Positions 32,708 to 43,616 of a stretch of DNA of 64,000 nucleotides are shown here, one piece after another. The notes beneath the pieces were generated by a model, which was not told where the DNA came from, searched no databases, and saw only the letters and a program-made list of their open reading frames with translations. Made by a program: the position numbers and the translations under genes. The DNA is from Nannochloris sp. 'desiccata' (Eukaryota; Chlorophyta; Trebouxiophyceae; Chlorellales; Chlorellaceae): NCBI GenBank assembly GCA_019044685.2, contig JAGTXX020000012.1, positions 496,001 through 560,000 on the forward strand, in the 5' to 3' direction. Every line of letters begins with the position of its first letter. Positions within the stretch are counted from its first letter, which is position 1.

Positions 32708-33857
32708 GGTTATAGGTCGGAGAAGCTTTGGGTTGGTTGACAAGGCAAATATGCAATCAAGGAGAATTATATATGCGAGAAATGAGGGTTGGAGCCAGCT
32801 TTTATAACCATACGAATCCAATGATTTGACCCCGGATTTTCCTTTCTAATTCCCACCTGGAGATTCTTCTCTTCGGCGCAGGTACTAGCATACAGTAATA
32901 ATACACGTGTATGGTACTGTCTGTGTTTTTGTATATGTTTTGACCCAGTACGTACAATTTTTTTCCATCTGGAGAAACTTCCTTCCCGGCAGATGCCAAA
33001 ATAAAAGTGCATTAATAATATTAATACACGTGGACTGTATTGGACAGTATTGTCAGTGATGCTCAAACACGATTCAACTTATGTAACTTGCGATGTTTAA
33101 TTCTGCCTAGGATATGCAAAGAAGTCTCTATAAGAGTTACCAAAACTCTATAAGAGCTACCAAGGGGGCATCAGAAATATTCTCGCTGGACGGGACACTA
33201 AGTCAAAATTGTCTATCTTTAATTCGAGTCCTTGGAAATGAATGCGAGGGCAAATAGTACTCTCTGTGCATAAAATGACGCCAAAGGAGATTATATTAAT
33301 TGCTTCTCATGAACTGGTAAGGATCTAGATGTTAATCGCTGCTTTAGTTTTGGGTCTCTTCTGCGTCGGTGGGCGGTGTCGGCAGCAGTACTGCACTAGT
33401 AGTGCAGTGTAAGTAAAGGCTGCAGGGTTTGTAACTGGTTCGCTTGAGTATCTCAGGAGATCTTATGCGAGCTGAGGAAAAAGTCCTCGTCAAGGCTGCC
33501 TTGCTCTTCATAAAAAGTTAAATCAATAGAAAGGAACTCATTAATTACATGTCTAATAACTAACAAAATAACCGGAAAAAGCCAAGCACATCAACAGAAT
33601 AACATCAATAAAAATAAAATATCGTATCATATCGAAATCAACTTTTAAAAAGCAGACGTGAGCATAAAGCTTTCTGGAAACCGGAGATGAAAAAACCCTT
33701 GGGGTTTTTTTATTAACAAACAGGCTGTTGTTTCGGCATTTTATTGTGATCTCCTCTTCCTCCTATCTACTTTAAAAAACGCCTAAAAACGTTAAAATCA
33801 GCAAAAAAAGCACTTTAAGAAGAACTTTTGGCTTTCCTCCTATGTATCCGATGTATC
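32708..33857. other. intergenic, about 1.15 kb, with small hairpins
   Basis: No supported gene. It contains a 19-bp direct repeat (CTCTATAAGAG then TTACCAA or CTACCAA, near 33127-33168), a 9-bp inverted repeat with a 1-nt loop (ACTGCACTA/TAGTGCAGT, near 33391), and a 9-bp AAAAAACCC...GGGTTTTTT hairpin at 33690-33710 downstream of the Mpv17-like gene stop. Confidence 0.5.
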
Positions 33858-34493
33858 CTACTTCTCCTTTCTACTGAGCGGCTTTTTCCCATCTTTTTTT
33901 AGATTCTTTCCTACTTTCTTGCACAGTGTGACCGCTGCATCTCTATATGGCTCGTTAATAGCCATTAGAGCACTCTGCCACATGATGCATCCTAGGACTT
34001 GATCTAGTGTTACCTTGGTGGTAATAGCAAGGCGGCTGTTGAAAAGAAACAAGGAAGAGAAGAAAGAAAGAAAAACCGTCAAATAAGGAGGAAAGTTTTA
34101 TCTAGGATATATTTTCTTCAAACTTTCAACGGAATTTATTTAAATTTCTCCTTTTCTTAATCCTTAAGGTAGACAATTGATTGGGTTCTCTTACCTAGCA
34201 GCTGCAGTGGGAAGGATATTGCTTTCCATCCAGACAATAAACAGATAGCCGATAGGACCGGCGACGGTAAGCCCAGCAGCCCCCATGGATACAGTGCGTG
34301 GCCAATCGTAAGGCTCGCCTTCGCGACGGATTGCTAATTGTGTAAAAGAATCGCCTACAGCGAAACCAATGCCACTGGTGACGGTCTTCACTAGGAAAGG
34401 ATGTTTCTGGAAGGTGCCGACGCCAAAATTCCATGTCTTGATGAGAGGTGCTACCAAAGGAAGATGAGCGATGCCTGAGCTTCCGGGAATCAT
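33858..34493 (-). CDS. Mpv17/PMP22-like membrane protein, short form
   Basis: Two exons, 34493-34195 and 34035-33858, 158 aa. The N-terminal half has the family start KHPFLVKTVTSGIGFAVGDS, then FTQLAIRREGEPYDWPRTVS (matching 'GD...Q' and 'D..R..R') and GAAGLTVAGPIGYLFIVWME. Exon 2 gives AITTKVTLDQVLGCIMWQSA, close to the conserved 'K...DQ....P' segment, and then a basic tail (KKVGKNLKKDGKKPLSRKEK). Typical Mpv17/PMP22 proteins are 170-220 aa and end with a W...NF..VP...R motif and a WN..LS helix. That C-terminal part is absent here. Family members sit in the inner mitochondrial, peroxisomal or plastid membrane. The shortening may be real or may reflect a missed exon. Confidence 0.7.
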
Positions 34494-35073
34494 TTTAGGA
34501 AATTTGACTGATTGGAAAATAGAATTTTTGGGTGCCTGAAGGCAGAGTTGAGTATAAAGACACGTATGAAATTAACTGTAAAGAGCAATGAATATTTCTG
34601 GCACTGACGCAGTATAGCGTATTAGGCCTTATAATTCCAAGAGATGTAACAATCTGGGAGCCACTATACTACTCTAAATTTGATCTTTTGAAGCCGCACA
34701 ATGGGTTTAAGAGCTGAGACGATTGCCTTCGATCTCTACTTTAAGTCTAGCGCCTTCTCTTTTGTAACTTCCTCGGTTGATAAAATGCTCCGCAAGGCCA
34801 AATGTAGCATTAATACATTTTATTTTAATCGCAGGACTCGTATAAACCTCCCTGCTAGCCGCTGATCATACATTTCAAAGCTTCATCTCAAATTTAAAAG
34901 TAACTGAACAATTGGAGGTTCAGGAGCTTTATCAGGAGGCATCCTCTGGCAGAAACAGTGTGGTGGAATTTCTAGCAATTGATTTCTTTACCAGGGTTCC
35001 GACAATTCTGCAAGACAGCAGTCGATCAAAACTGATCACTTGAACTAATTAACGGACTTTACGTTTGTGCACC
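34494..35073. promoter_or_regulatory. divergent promoter region, 580 bp
   Basis: Between the start codons of the Mpv17-like gene (minus) and RFC1 (plus). It must hold both promoters. No repeats or coding signal seen. Confidence 0.35.
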
Positions 35074-38000
35074 ATGGATATCCGGAAATTTTTTGGTGCC
35101 GGTGGTTCTAAGTGTAAGTGATTTGCATAACTGTATGGTGTTTCCTCCAAATTCCTTTTTATCTTCTCATCAACTGTTTGTAACATTTCTGAAACTGTGC
35201 GTCTTTCTTTACTTCTGCTGCAGCCGAACCTACAGAGGAGGCTCCAACCCCTAGTAAGAAGACCAAATTACAAGCAGCCGCTGCTCCTGCTTCCGCTCCT
35301 CCCGCCAAGTCCCCTGCAGCAAAGACTACTCCCAAGAGTGCCATCAAGCAAAAAACCCCGGCCACTGCTAGCAAGAGACAAAAGACCACGACCCCAGGCA
35401 CCTCATCAAAACAAAAGCGTGCTTCGGTTCCTAAAGAAGACACAGATGGCACTATACATCTCGTTGATTCCGAATTTGAAATCGATCTTGAAGGTAGTGA
35501 GAGTGATGAGGACAGCGATGCCGGGTTTGTGGTTGAAGATGTTGATGACGATGTTGTTCTAGAGGACGATGAAAAAGACACTAAAAAGGCTTCTAAAAAG
35601 CGTAAATCTACTGGCTCTACTCCAAAACAACCTAAAGCAGCTACCAAAGGAAAGGTTTCTGCTGCTGGAAAGTCTGCTGCCGGAGCCAAGGGCGGGAAGA
35701 AGCTCACCGGCCCGCTTGCTGCTCTTCAAAACAATCCTGTGGCTATGGCAGCCGTCGCTGCTGTAGACAAAGCAGCTGAATCCCTCCCCCCTGAAGAAGA
35801 TCTCGGGATGACACTGTTATCTGAGGCTACGTATGGAGGGAGAGCACCAGATGAGCCTGTTCATTTGGGGGAAATAGAGCCGCCCCGTGGCCACCCGGAC
35901 TGTCTAACTGGTAAAACATTTGTTCTCTCTGGCGTTTTGAATTCGTTAACCCGTGACCAGGCTGCTGATTTTATCAAGCGACATGGTGGAAAGGTCACTA
36001 CTGCTGTCTCTTCACGTACGAGTTTCTTGGTGGTGGGGCAGCACACTGGTCGAAGTAAATATCAACTGGCTAAAAATAATGATACAAAAATAATTAATGA
36101 GGCAGGTCTATTCTATTTAGTAGCTGCTGCCCCTGAACCTGCTTCTGGTAGTGCTGGTGGTAATGCTCCTACTAATGCTGTTCCTGCTGGTGCGATAGCG
36201 ATGGCCCCAAGACCTGTACCTGCTTCTGCATTTGGAGCTGGTGCCGGACCATCGACCTCTAACTACCCCGCTCCAGGTGGTGCAGCTCCACGTAGACCTG
36301 GTAACGCTCCTTCTCGTCCTATTCCTGACAATGGTCAGCTTTGGGTTGAGAAATGGCGGCCGAAAACCTCCTCTGAACTCGTGGGGAACAACCAGACTGT
36401 CGCTACTTTACGGCAATGGCTGAAAGATTGGGAGCGAGTGCATCTCCATGGCGGAGAACCTAATCAACCTCCTGGATCCGGCGCCCGCAGTAAAGATCGC
36501 ACCTCTGAAATGAAGAAAAAAGCTGTGTTACTGTCAGGATCGCCTGGAATCGGTAAAACTTCCGCTGCCACGATCATCGCAAAAGAATTAGGGTATTATC
36601 CTGTCGAGGTGAATGCATCAGACACCCGCTCCAAAGCCGACGCCTCCGTTCTAAAGGGAGTAGCTGGTAAAGTATCCAATTCCATGAAGGAATTAACCAC
36701 CAATATGGCTATGAGCTTCACTGCAAACCCAGAAGAACGTAAAAAGCTGGTTTTGATTATGGATGAGGTTGATGGCATGTCGGCGGGAGATCGGGGCGGA
36801 GTTGCAGATTTGATAAAAACTATTGCCAAGTCAAAGATACCGATTATTACCATCTGCAATGATAAATATTCTATGAAATTACGTTCGTTACGTAATCATT
36901 GCCTTGAATTGGACTTCCGGAAGCCTACTGTGCAGCAGATCAGTAAACGAATGCTTGAAATTGCCGGAAAAGAAGGGCTGGCGATGAATCAAGCTACCAT
37001 GGACGCATTAGTACAAAGCTCTAATGGAGGTGATATTCGCTTAATCGTAGGTCAATTACAAATGATCCGACTCCGTGCCTCGTCGTTATCGTACGATCAA
37101 GTTAAATCTGGGGGTCATGGTACCGCCAAAGATCTGGAAATGTCTCCCTTTGAAGCTGCAAGACGTTTACTGGATTCTGACGCATGCTCAGGCTTATCTT
37201 TAGCTGATCAAATTGATCTTGTATTCCAGGATTCTGATTTAGTACCTCTCCTCGTCCAAGAAAATTATCTGAATCATCGACCTCGTATTGCGCCCAGTGA
37301 TGCCCTCCGTTTGAATGTAATCGCCAAGGCTGCAGAAGGATTTTCTGCTGGTGACGTGGCGAATCGATCTGTACGACAGTACCAAAACTGGGCATTAATG
37401 CCATTTGCAGCTGCAATGGGTACTGTCATGCCTGCTTCGTATTGCCGAGGCATGAGAGAAATTTTTGGTCTGTTTCCGACTGAAATGAATTTCCCGCGAT
37501 TTACTGCGTGGCTGGGACAAAACTCTTCCCAAGGAAAGCAACGTCGTTTGCTTGGGGAGCTGCACACGCGCATGCTCTCTTCTGGCGCGATTGAATGCGA
37601 TCGTTCCGCGTTGAGGCTTGATTACCTCCCTGTTCTCCGCAGTTCTTTGACCAAGCCATTGGTCCAGCGCGGAAAAGAAGGGATTGAAGAAGTATTAGGG
37701 CTTATGCGTGGATATTGTATTTCTAGAGAAGATATCGAGTATATTACCGATGTTACCAAGTTTAAAACCAAGGGCAACTGGGGCGAGGATCCTTTCAAGG
37801 CAGTAGAGACCCAGGTGAAAAGTGCTTTTACTCGTGCCTTCAATGCGCAGCATTTAAAGCCGAAAACCGGGTTTGGAATGGAAGAAAGTAAGAAAAAACG
37901 CGGTGGAAAGAAAGGAGCTGCTGGTACTGGAGGTGGTGAAGATGATGACGAAGAAGCGCTTAGAGGAGGAGACGGTGGTGGTGGTGAAGGATTAGAGGGG

Positions 38001-38231
38001 CCGAGCGCGGGTGCTGCTGCCGGTGCTAGTGCCGGTAATGAAGAAGAAGAAGAAGAAGAGCTTGATCCTGTGATGTTGAAAAGAAAACTTATGGGCATGA
38101 AGCATGCTGGTATGTCTCTGACTTTGAAAGATGGAACTGCGGCGAAGACTGGTCGGGGTGGCCGTGGTGGAGGGAGAGGCCGGGGAGGTGGTCGTGTTGG
38201 TGGTGGTCGTGGTAGAGGTGGTAAGAAGTGA
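35074..38231 (+). CDS. RFC1: replication factor C large subunit (RFC1)
   Basis: Two exons, 35074-35113 and 35224-38231, 1015 aa. Exon 1 encodes MDIRKFFGAGGSK, the conserved N-terminus of eukaryotic RFC1, which holds the PCNA-binding (PIP-like) motif. A basic/Ala/Pro-rich stretch follows, then a BRCT domain (LTGKTFVLSGVLNSLTRDQA ... TSFLVVGQHTGRSKYQLA). The clamp-loader AAA+ module begins WVEKWRPKTSSELVGN, with Walker A LLSGSPGIGKTSAATI, Walker B LVLIMDEVDGMSAGD and sensor 1 IPIITICNDKYS. The RFC1 C-terminal collar follows (ALMPFAAAMGTVMP...), then an acidic and Arg/Gly-rich tail (GRGGRGGGRGRGGGRVGG). RFC1 loads the PCNA clamp at primer ends during replication and repair. The RGG tail is longer than in the human protein. 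Confidence 0.95.
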
Positions 38232-38458
38232 ACATTGTCCCTTATTCCTTGTCAGAGTAGGTAGATACATAGTACATCACCTTAATAGTGATTGATCTTG
38301 TTAACTTGTAAACAGATTCTCTCTTTAGCAAGTTGGAGGAGTTGAATAATAGAACAGGGCAAAAGGAGAGCGCCGTATTTACCCCTTAAAAATATAAGAT
38401 TCCATATCAATGCGATTTATGAATAACTAATAAAAATCGGCAATTAAAATTGGCAAAC

Positions 38459-39478
38459 ATGGATACTACTCAAACCTCTACAGCTGGTAGACGAGGTGCC
38501 AGTGGCGTATCGCGCTTTTTTAGTTCTTATTACATTGCAAATGCGCTTTTGATCCTGTCGTTTGCCCTTGTCCATCGCTGGTTCTTAGAGCACAGTGATA
38601 TGAAATATTCCAGACTACTAGATCGCCGCGATCTGATGGCAAGGGAAAAGCAGGCATCTACATTGCTCTTAATTTCTCTTACAATGAAATTCTTCAGACG
38701 CCAATCGCTCGATGCTTTCTTCTCTGATGCCTTTTCTTTATCAAAGGGCGTTATTGCTCTTTTGACATTCTATATGGATATGAGAGTGTTTGCATACTAC
38801 CTCCTCATGTACATAAGTAAGGATCACTCAATCTTTCTTATTTCAAGTGTCATTTCCAGAAGATAAAAATTAGATTACACTATTCTCCGCCTCTCTTAAA
38901 GAAATATATTTCCCTAGTCTAAAACTATTTTCCCATCTATTCTTCTCGCAGTGGTTGCTCTGATGTTCCCCCAACCTACGTACAAGGGCCCTTCTCGCAT
39001 TGAAGACTTCACTCCCGCCTCTTTCGCTGAAATAGTTGAAGATCGCTCCGACAGCAACGTCTCTTGGCTGGTAGAGTTTTTTGCCCCCTGGGCCCCCCAA
39101 TGCCTTTATTTAGAACCAGTTATTGCAGAACTTAGCTTACAGTATTCTTCTCCTACCCTACGATTCGGTAAAATTGATGTTTCCAGGTGGCCTGCGCTTG
39201 CAAAGAGATATAAAATATCTATTCGAGGTGAAGATGGTAATCAGTTACCGACCTTGATCATGTTTGAAAATGGGAAAGAGCGCGGACGCATTCCACACGT
39301 GTATAATGATGGGAAAGTCGCAGCAGGGAAATTTAGAAAGAATGATATCGTGACGGCGTTTGCGTTGGGAGAGAAGCAAGCGGGGAAAAGTACTACAAAT
39401 AGTAGTACTTCGTTAAAGAAGAAGGGAGGAATGGGGCCGGGAACTGGAACCGGAACTGGAGGGAAAAAGAAAAATTAA
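38459..39478 (+). CDS. TMX2-like thioredoxin transmembrane protein
   Basis: Two exons, 38459-38816 and 38952-39478, 294 aa from ATG 38459 (MDTTQTSTAGRRG). Three or four hydrophobic segments occupy the N-terminal half (YYIANALLILSFALVHRWFL; LLISLTMKFF; VIALLTFYMDMRVFAYYLLM), as in TMX2. The C-terminal thioredoxin domain opens WLVEFFAPWAPQCLYLEPVI; the redox site is A-P-Q-C, with only the second Cys, like SNDC in human TMX2. LRFGKIDVSRWPALAKRYKI and the cis-Pro region QLPTLIMFENGKE follow. TMX2 proteins lie in the ER membrane and mitochondria-associated membrane. The Lys-rich C-terminus (GGKKKN) resembles an ER-retrieval signal. Confidence 0.88.
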
Positions 39479-39638
39479 ACACAAGTGATCTTATCTCTAG
39501 AGCGATTTTAAGTTGTGTGCCTATATTCTCAGGGGGTGTAAACATAAATATATGAGCAATGATAGTAATAAAATCTTCTAGCTTGAAAAGAATAGAGAGT
39601 AGATTACAGTCGAAATATGCTTTGTTGCAATATGACTG

Positions 39639-40367
39639 GGCCGGTTGTTGTGCCTAGATCTCCAGGCAAATTTTATGCAACTTGCATAGGAGGCCCAAGC
39701 AGCGGTGGTCCATTTCTTTATTCTTGATCCCCGTTGCAACTACTTACTCATCTCAATACTGCTATTACCTGCATATATCAGTACGTACGTACTTTCGCAA
39801 TTAGACAGTATGACAGGCTCGAACTGTATTTACTAGAAAGTCTCTATATTCCATTCCCCTCCCATCCTCTCTTTTCTTGTTGGATATTTTGAGCTGAACT
39901 TAAGCCACTATCGAACCTCCCTACTCATAAATTGCATACAGCAATGTTGATACGTGTAAATCAGTTGATCTGGAAAAAAATGCCATAGAAAGCTAGATGC
40001 ATTTTATGCGGCTGGCAGATTTTGCAAGTGTTGCTTCTTGGCTGCCGAAACAGGCACAGCATGGGATTGGGATTGGGCACCTTGGCAAGCTAAAGCTGCC
40101 ACCTAGCATAGCGCCACATATATCTTCTAGTATCAACTACTTGGGCACTGGCTGGAGTGGGCGTTGCACCAAGGCAGCGCGCTACATAACCTTGATCAAC
40201 TTTTGAATATCGATTTTGTTGTTCTGTAGCCAATCCAGCAGCAAGACCTTCTCTGTCCTCCACGGCGATGTCAAGATTGTACAAGCTCGTCGCTGTAAGC
40301 GACTCAGCCAAAGAAATTAACGGTGGCCAGAGTAATCGAGCCCAATCGCATGACGTTTTCCTGGGGA
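39639..40367. repeat. leading partial copy of the 4.8-kb tandem unit, internally deleted
   Basis: 39639-39700 equals the unit segment at about 43217-43279 (CCGGTTGTTGTGCCTAGATC ... CCCAAGCAG). It then jumps directly to the sequence that follows the collagen-like gene (CGGTGGTCCATTTC, as at 44530), so about 1.25 kb including the collagen-like gene is deleted. From 39700 to 40367 it matches the other copies through the FHA gene's 5' end. This is a remnant of an older third unit. Confidence 0.8.
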
Positions 40368-40444
40368 CTTCATCCTCAATCATACCCATTAATTCTGAAA
40401 ACTACCGCCGCGGGGGTGGCGGCAGTTGGGGAGAAAATGAATAA
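40268..40444 (+). pseudogene. truncated FHA-gene 5' copy fused to foreign tail (copy 1)
   Basis: The promoter and first 33 codons of the downstream FHA gene are duplicated here (MSRLYKLVAVSDSAKEINGG ... DVFLG). At the duplication junction the frame passes into unrelated sequence, TSSSIIPINSENYRRGGGGS, and stops at 40442, giving a 58-residue ORF. The FHA domain itself is lost. If the copied promoter is active a short chimeric peptide may be made; otherwise it is a dead fragment. Confidence 0.75.
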
Positions 40445-40654
40445 TGCCTCTTTTAAGTTACCAGAGTGTCTAGGTCTCTCTGGAGAAGGCATTGAAGAAT
40501 ATTGGGATTGCAATACTCGACAATTCTTTCAATGTTTACATTAAAAGCAGCATCATATTAAATTGAAATTAAATATACCCTCCCCCCCCCCCACCCCACC
40601 CAAAAAAACGAAAAATGAGAAACGTGGTTGACAAAGAACCTTCACAAAAGTATA

Positions 40655-41725
40655 TTAAATTTTCTTTTCAACAATTTCGAGACCCTGGTCTGTATGTAGC
40701 GGGCTGTTTCTAGCATATAAGACTTTAATATACGACCTTGCGTTCTCTAATGGCATATACCCGTACAATTCTGCAAATTTATTCAAACAGACGTCCCTCA
40801 AGTTGTAATGGTCAGCTCCATCAGAGATGCCAGGCACCCTCACAACATTCACTTTCCCATCAACAAAATTAGAAGGGCGCTTTGTAGTGTGAGAAACCAG
40901 AAAATTCATAGCAATATCTTCACAATTTTGATGCTCTTTAACGAATTCTAAAACGCCCGGTGGCATAATACCCGGGTTGAAAAAGTTTTCCAGCCAACGA
41001 CGATGGAGGAAAGCTGCCCCGGTCAGAATGAGACTGTAGCCATCAAACTTAGCGGTATACCTCCACGTGTTACTTTCCGCGTCTAAGTAATGCCCTCGAG
41101 CGACAAAACCAGCTATCTGTTGTGGAAACTGCTTGAAAACTTTAAAACCAAACTCCAAGTCTTCACAGGAAAGGCGCAAATCATCATCCAGCTGGAACAC
41201 AGCTTCTGTATTCAAGTCCTCTGGGGGAACATATCTTTGTTCGAGGCTAAATACACGGGGCAAGATAATCTTCACAGGGTAGCGACTGAAGCGACCATCG
41301 ACTAGAAAAGTTGGAATTGCTGCCGAGGCATTTGACCAGTTTACATAGATCTCTTTCAACGATGGACAGCTGCTTTTATTGAAATGGGTCAATAAACCTT
41401 CAAGAATCTCTGTGCGATTGTATGATGGAATGATTATTGAGAATTTATTGCCAGTTGGCCAGGACTCTGGAGATATTGCCGCTGTCTCCACCGCCAGCGC
41501 CATTGCTGGTGCTTCTGCTAAACCGGCTTCTGGGCTGCTGGCAGGCTCAAAAACCAGCGCTGGGTGCCCCATTTTGCCCATTTGAGTTGAATGGCACCTA
41601 TTATTGCGCATCACAACTATCAGGAGAAACCAAAACAAAAATGCAAGATGGGTGAACCACGTTCGCCGACTTCTAAATTGTTTTGGGCCATGCAAAGCTT
41701 TATCGCCGGAGACGCTACTGACCAT
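40655..41725 (-). CDS. GT64 (exostosin/EPC1-like) glycosyltransferase, copy 1
   Basis: Single exon, 356 aa. Type II membrane topology with a short basic cytosolic N-terminus and an anchor (WFTHLAFLFWFLLIVVM), then a stem. The GT64 catalytic domain starts with FSIIIPSYNRTEILEGLLTH. The metal-binding DxD is in AVFQLDDDLRLSCEDLEFGF, then FVARGHYLDAESNTWRYT, YSLILTGAAFLHRRW and NCEDIAMNFLVSHTTKRPSN, all conserved in the exostosin C-terminal domain and in plant EPC1/GINT1. It should act in the Golgi on surface polysaccharide or glycolipid. Copy 2 differs by one residue seen (RNNRCHS here, RNDRCHS there). Confidence 0.88.
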   Translation of the reverse strand: MVSSVSGDKALHGPKQFRSRRTWFTHLAFLFWFLLIVVMRNNRCHSTQMGKMGHPALVFEPASSPEAGLAEAPAMALAVETAAISPESWPTGNKFSIIIPSYNRTEILEGLLTHFNKSSCPSLKEIYVNWSNASAAIPTFLVDGRFSRYPVKIILPRVFSLEQRYVPPEDLNTEAVFQLDDDLRLSCEDLEFGFKVFKQFPQQIAGFVARGHYLDAESNTWRYTAKFDGYSLILTGAAFLHRRWLENFFNPGIMPPGVLEFVKEHQNCEDIAMNFLVSHTTKRPSNFVDGKVNVVRVPGISDGADHYNLRDVCLNKFAELYGYMPLENARSYIKVLYARNSPLHTDQGLEIVEKKI

Positions 41726-43616
41726 GATATTTCAAACATATATAACCCTATTTTGCACTGCTATGTGTGCGTATTAAAATTTAACTTTGCCCACCATAAG
41801 CCTCGCATCGCTGTGCCTTGCCTTGGATTTATTGCATGCATCGAGCAAGGTCTTTGCAGTCGAGGCAAACGCATCCGAAAAAATTCTCGAAAAGGTAAAT
41901 ATGTTTTGACACCCACTTAAAGATTCTTCATTATATCAAACATATTGTAAGACATGCGAGAAATAAATTTAGATGAAGGGCGCATAGTTGCCTCATACAG
42001 GAAATGCACCTGCAAGCTCCGCTCCCGCCTGGCAAACGCCAGCAAACCTCCTCTTTCTGATTTCATATTCGTTACAAGTCCTTTATGCTCTTCTACAGTA
42101 ACTCACTCACTCGGAGACGCAAGGCAACTCGGAGAAACGCCCCTCATGTCATAGCTTTGAATAAGAGAAGGAAGGCAGCAAGGCAGGAGACGCATATCAG
42201 TAGAAGTAGGACAAGAATGCATCAGGGCAGGCAAGACTGCGATGACAGGGCAAAGAGCGAACAGCAACAGCGGCACACAGGGTGAATAGCCTCTAAAAGC
42301 AGGGAACAGCGAAATCAACGAGGAACACCGCTGGGGAAGTTGTCCACCTCAGCAGTAATTAGATTAGTCAGGATGTTCAGGATGACAATATCCAGAAACA
42401 GCGCAAGCATGGTGATCCCCGGTGCAAATGATTTCAGCAACTGAAAAAAGACACGGTCAAATGGAAAGCTCTGCAAGGTTTCCAAAATGCAATGTTAGAG
42501 GCATACACAGCCCTACAGGAAGTATTGAAGTCAGGTAGGAATGTCAGGATACCACTTTCTTCGCCTCGACAGGTTTCAACTGATGACAAGCGATGTAGCT
42601 TGCTACTGAGCTAAAGCCCATTCCCCGACTCAAATAAAGCCATCGGGTAAAGGAATCAATTAGATAAGATGGAGTCTCTGAGCAGAACAAGTCCAGAAGA
42701 GACTGCCATCCAGGTCAAAGCATCACAAACCATGCAAAACTGTACAGGGCTGTTCATGGTTGGGAAAATCGCTGCGTGCGGAGCTCTCAAGCCTTATTTC
42801 CTCAATATTTCAGGTCCAAAGGCATCTTGCGCCCCTCTCTGATTAGGGATACGCAGCAGTCGCACGGGTTCGACAGCAAAGTCCTCCAATACAAGATCAA
42901 TCCAATTGACTTCAGTGAACACTACAGTGATATCTTGCGTTGACCAGCCATCCAAGGCCTGAAACTTGCAGCTACTACCGTAGTTACTGCTTTATAATAG
43001 TGAGCCCTTTGAGCTTTGCGAGCTGATCAAGTAGCACATTGTCAAATTATTGATCCACCGACACCGACAGCAAATGCATTTTGAATGGTTACCCACTGGT
43101 TTAAGGGAAAGAATCGATGCAACGAACGCAGTATCGCTATATATCAAAAGAGGAGCTTCTACATCCCTTACACTGTGTGTTTCTCTCGTCCCTCGCCGCT
43201 ATTCTATCCAGCTTCCGCCGGTTGTTGTGCCTAGATCTCCAGGCAAATTTTATGCAACTTGCATAGGAGGCCCAAGCAGCTCATTGTTGCCATGTAAACG
43301 AACTCCAAGCCTGGTAATGCATACAAATTAGGTATTGATTGTGTATATGCGGCAAGACAACTTTCGAAACATCGAAATACTCTAAATAACACAGAAGTTG
43401 CATTTTGCATCGAGATTAAGTTTGCACTGGAAAGTTGTCTGGTAGTCATTTTTGCAGTCGAGGCAAATCAGCCGAGCAGCATAAATAGAGCACCCTCCAC
43501 CACGTATTCTCTTATCAATTTATTATTAAGTTATTTACATACTTGATATTCCGCCGGTGAACTCCTTCAACGCAACCCTATAGGCTTATACCCCTTCCTA
43601 CTTCCATTCATTCATC
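41726..43616. other. region between GT64 and collagen-like gene, unit 1
   Basis: About 1.9 kb without an assigned gene. Minus-strand segments at about 42990-42794 (CKFQALDGWSTQDITVVF ... RIPNQRGAQDAFGP) and about 42470-42315 (FQLLKSFAPGITMLALFL ... TAEVDNFPSG) have protein-like composition. They may be exons of an unrecognised or decaying gene. The last few hundred bases should hold the promoter of the collagen-like gene, with a possible TATA-like CATAAATAGAG near 43480. Confidence 0.4.

Noticed and set aside
33690..33712. AAAAAACCC/GGGTTTTTT hairpin as a bacterial-type terminator
   Set aside because: Eukaryotic context; a short hairpin with a T run is expected by chance in AT-rich DNA.
39997..40206. 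Recurrent MHFMRLADF ORF in all three unit copies
   Set aside because: Lies in the leader/promoter of the FHA 5' copies; the copies are too alike to give evolutionary support, and the 6-bp indel is the only change.
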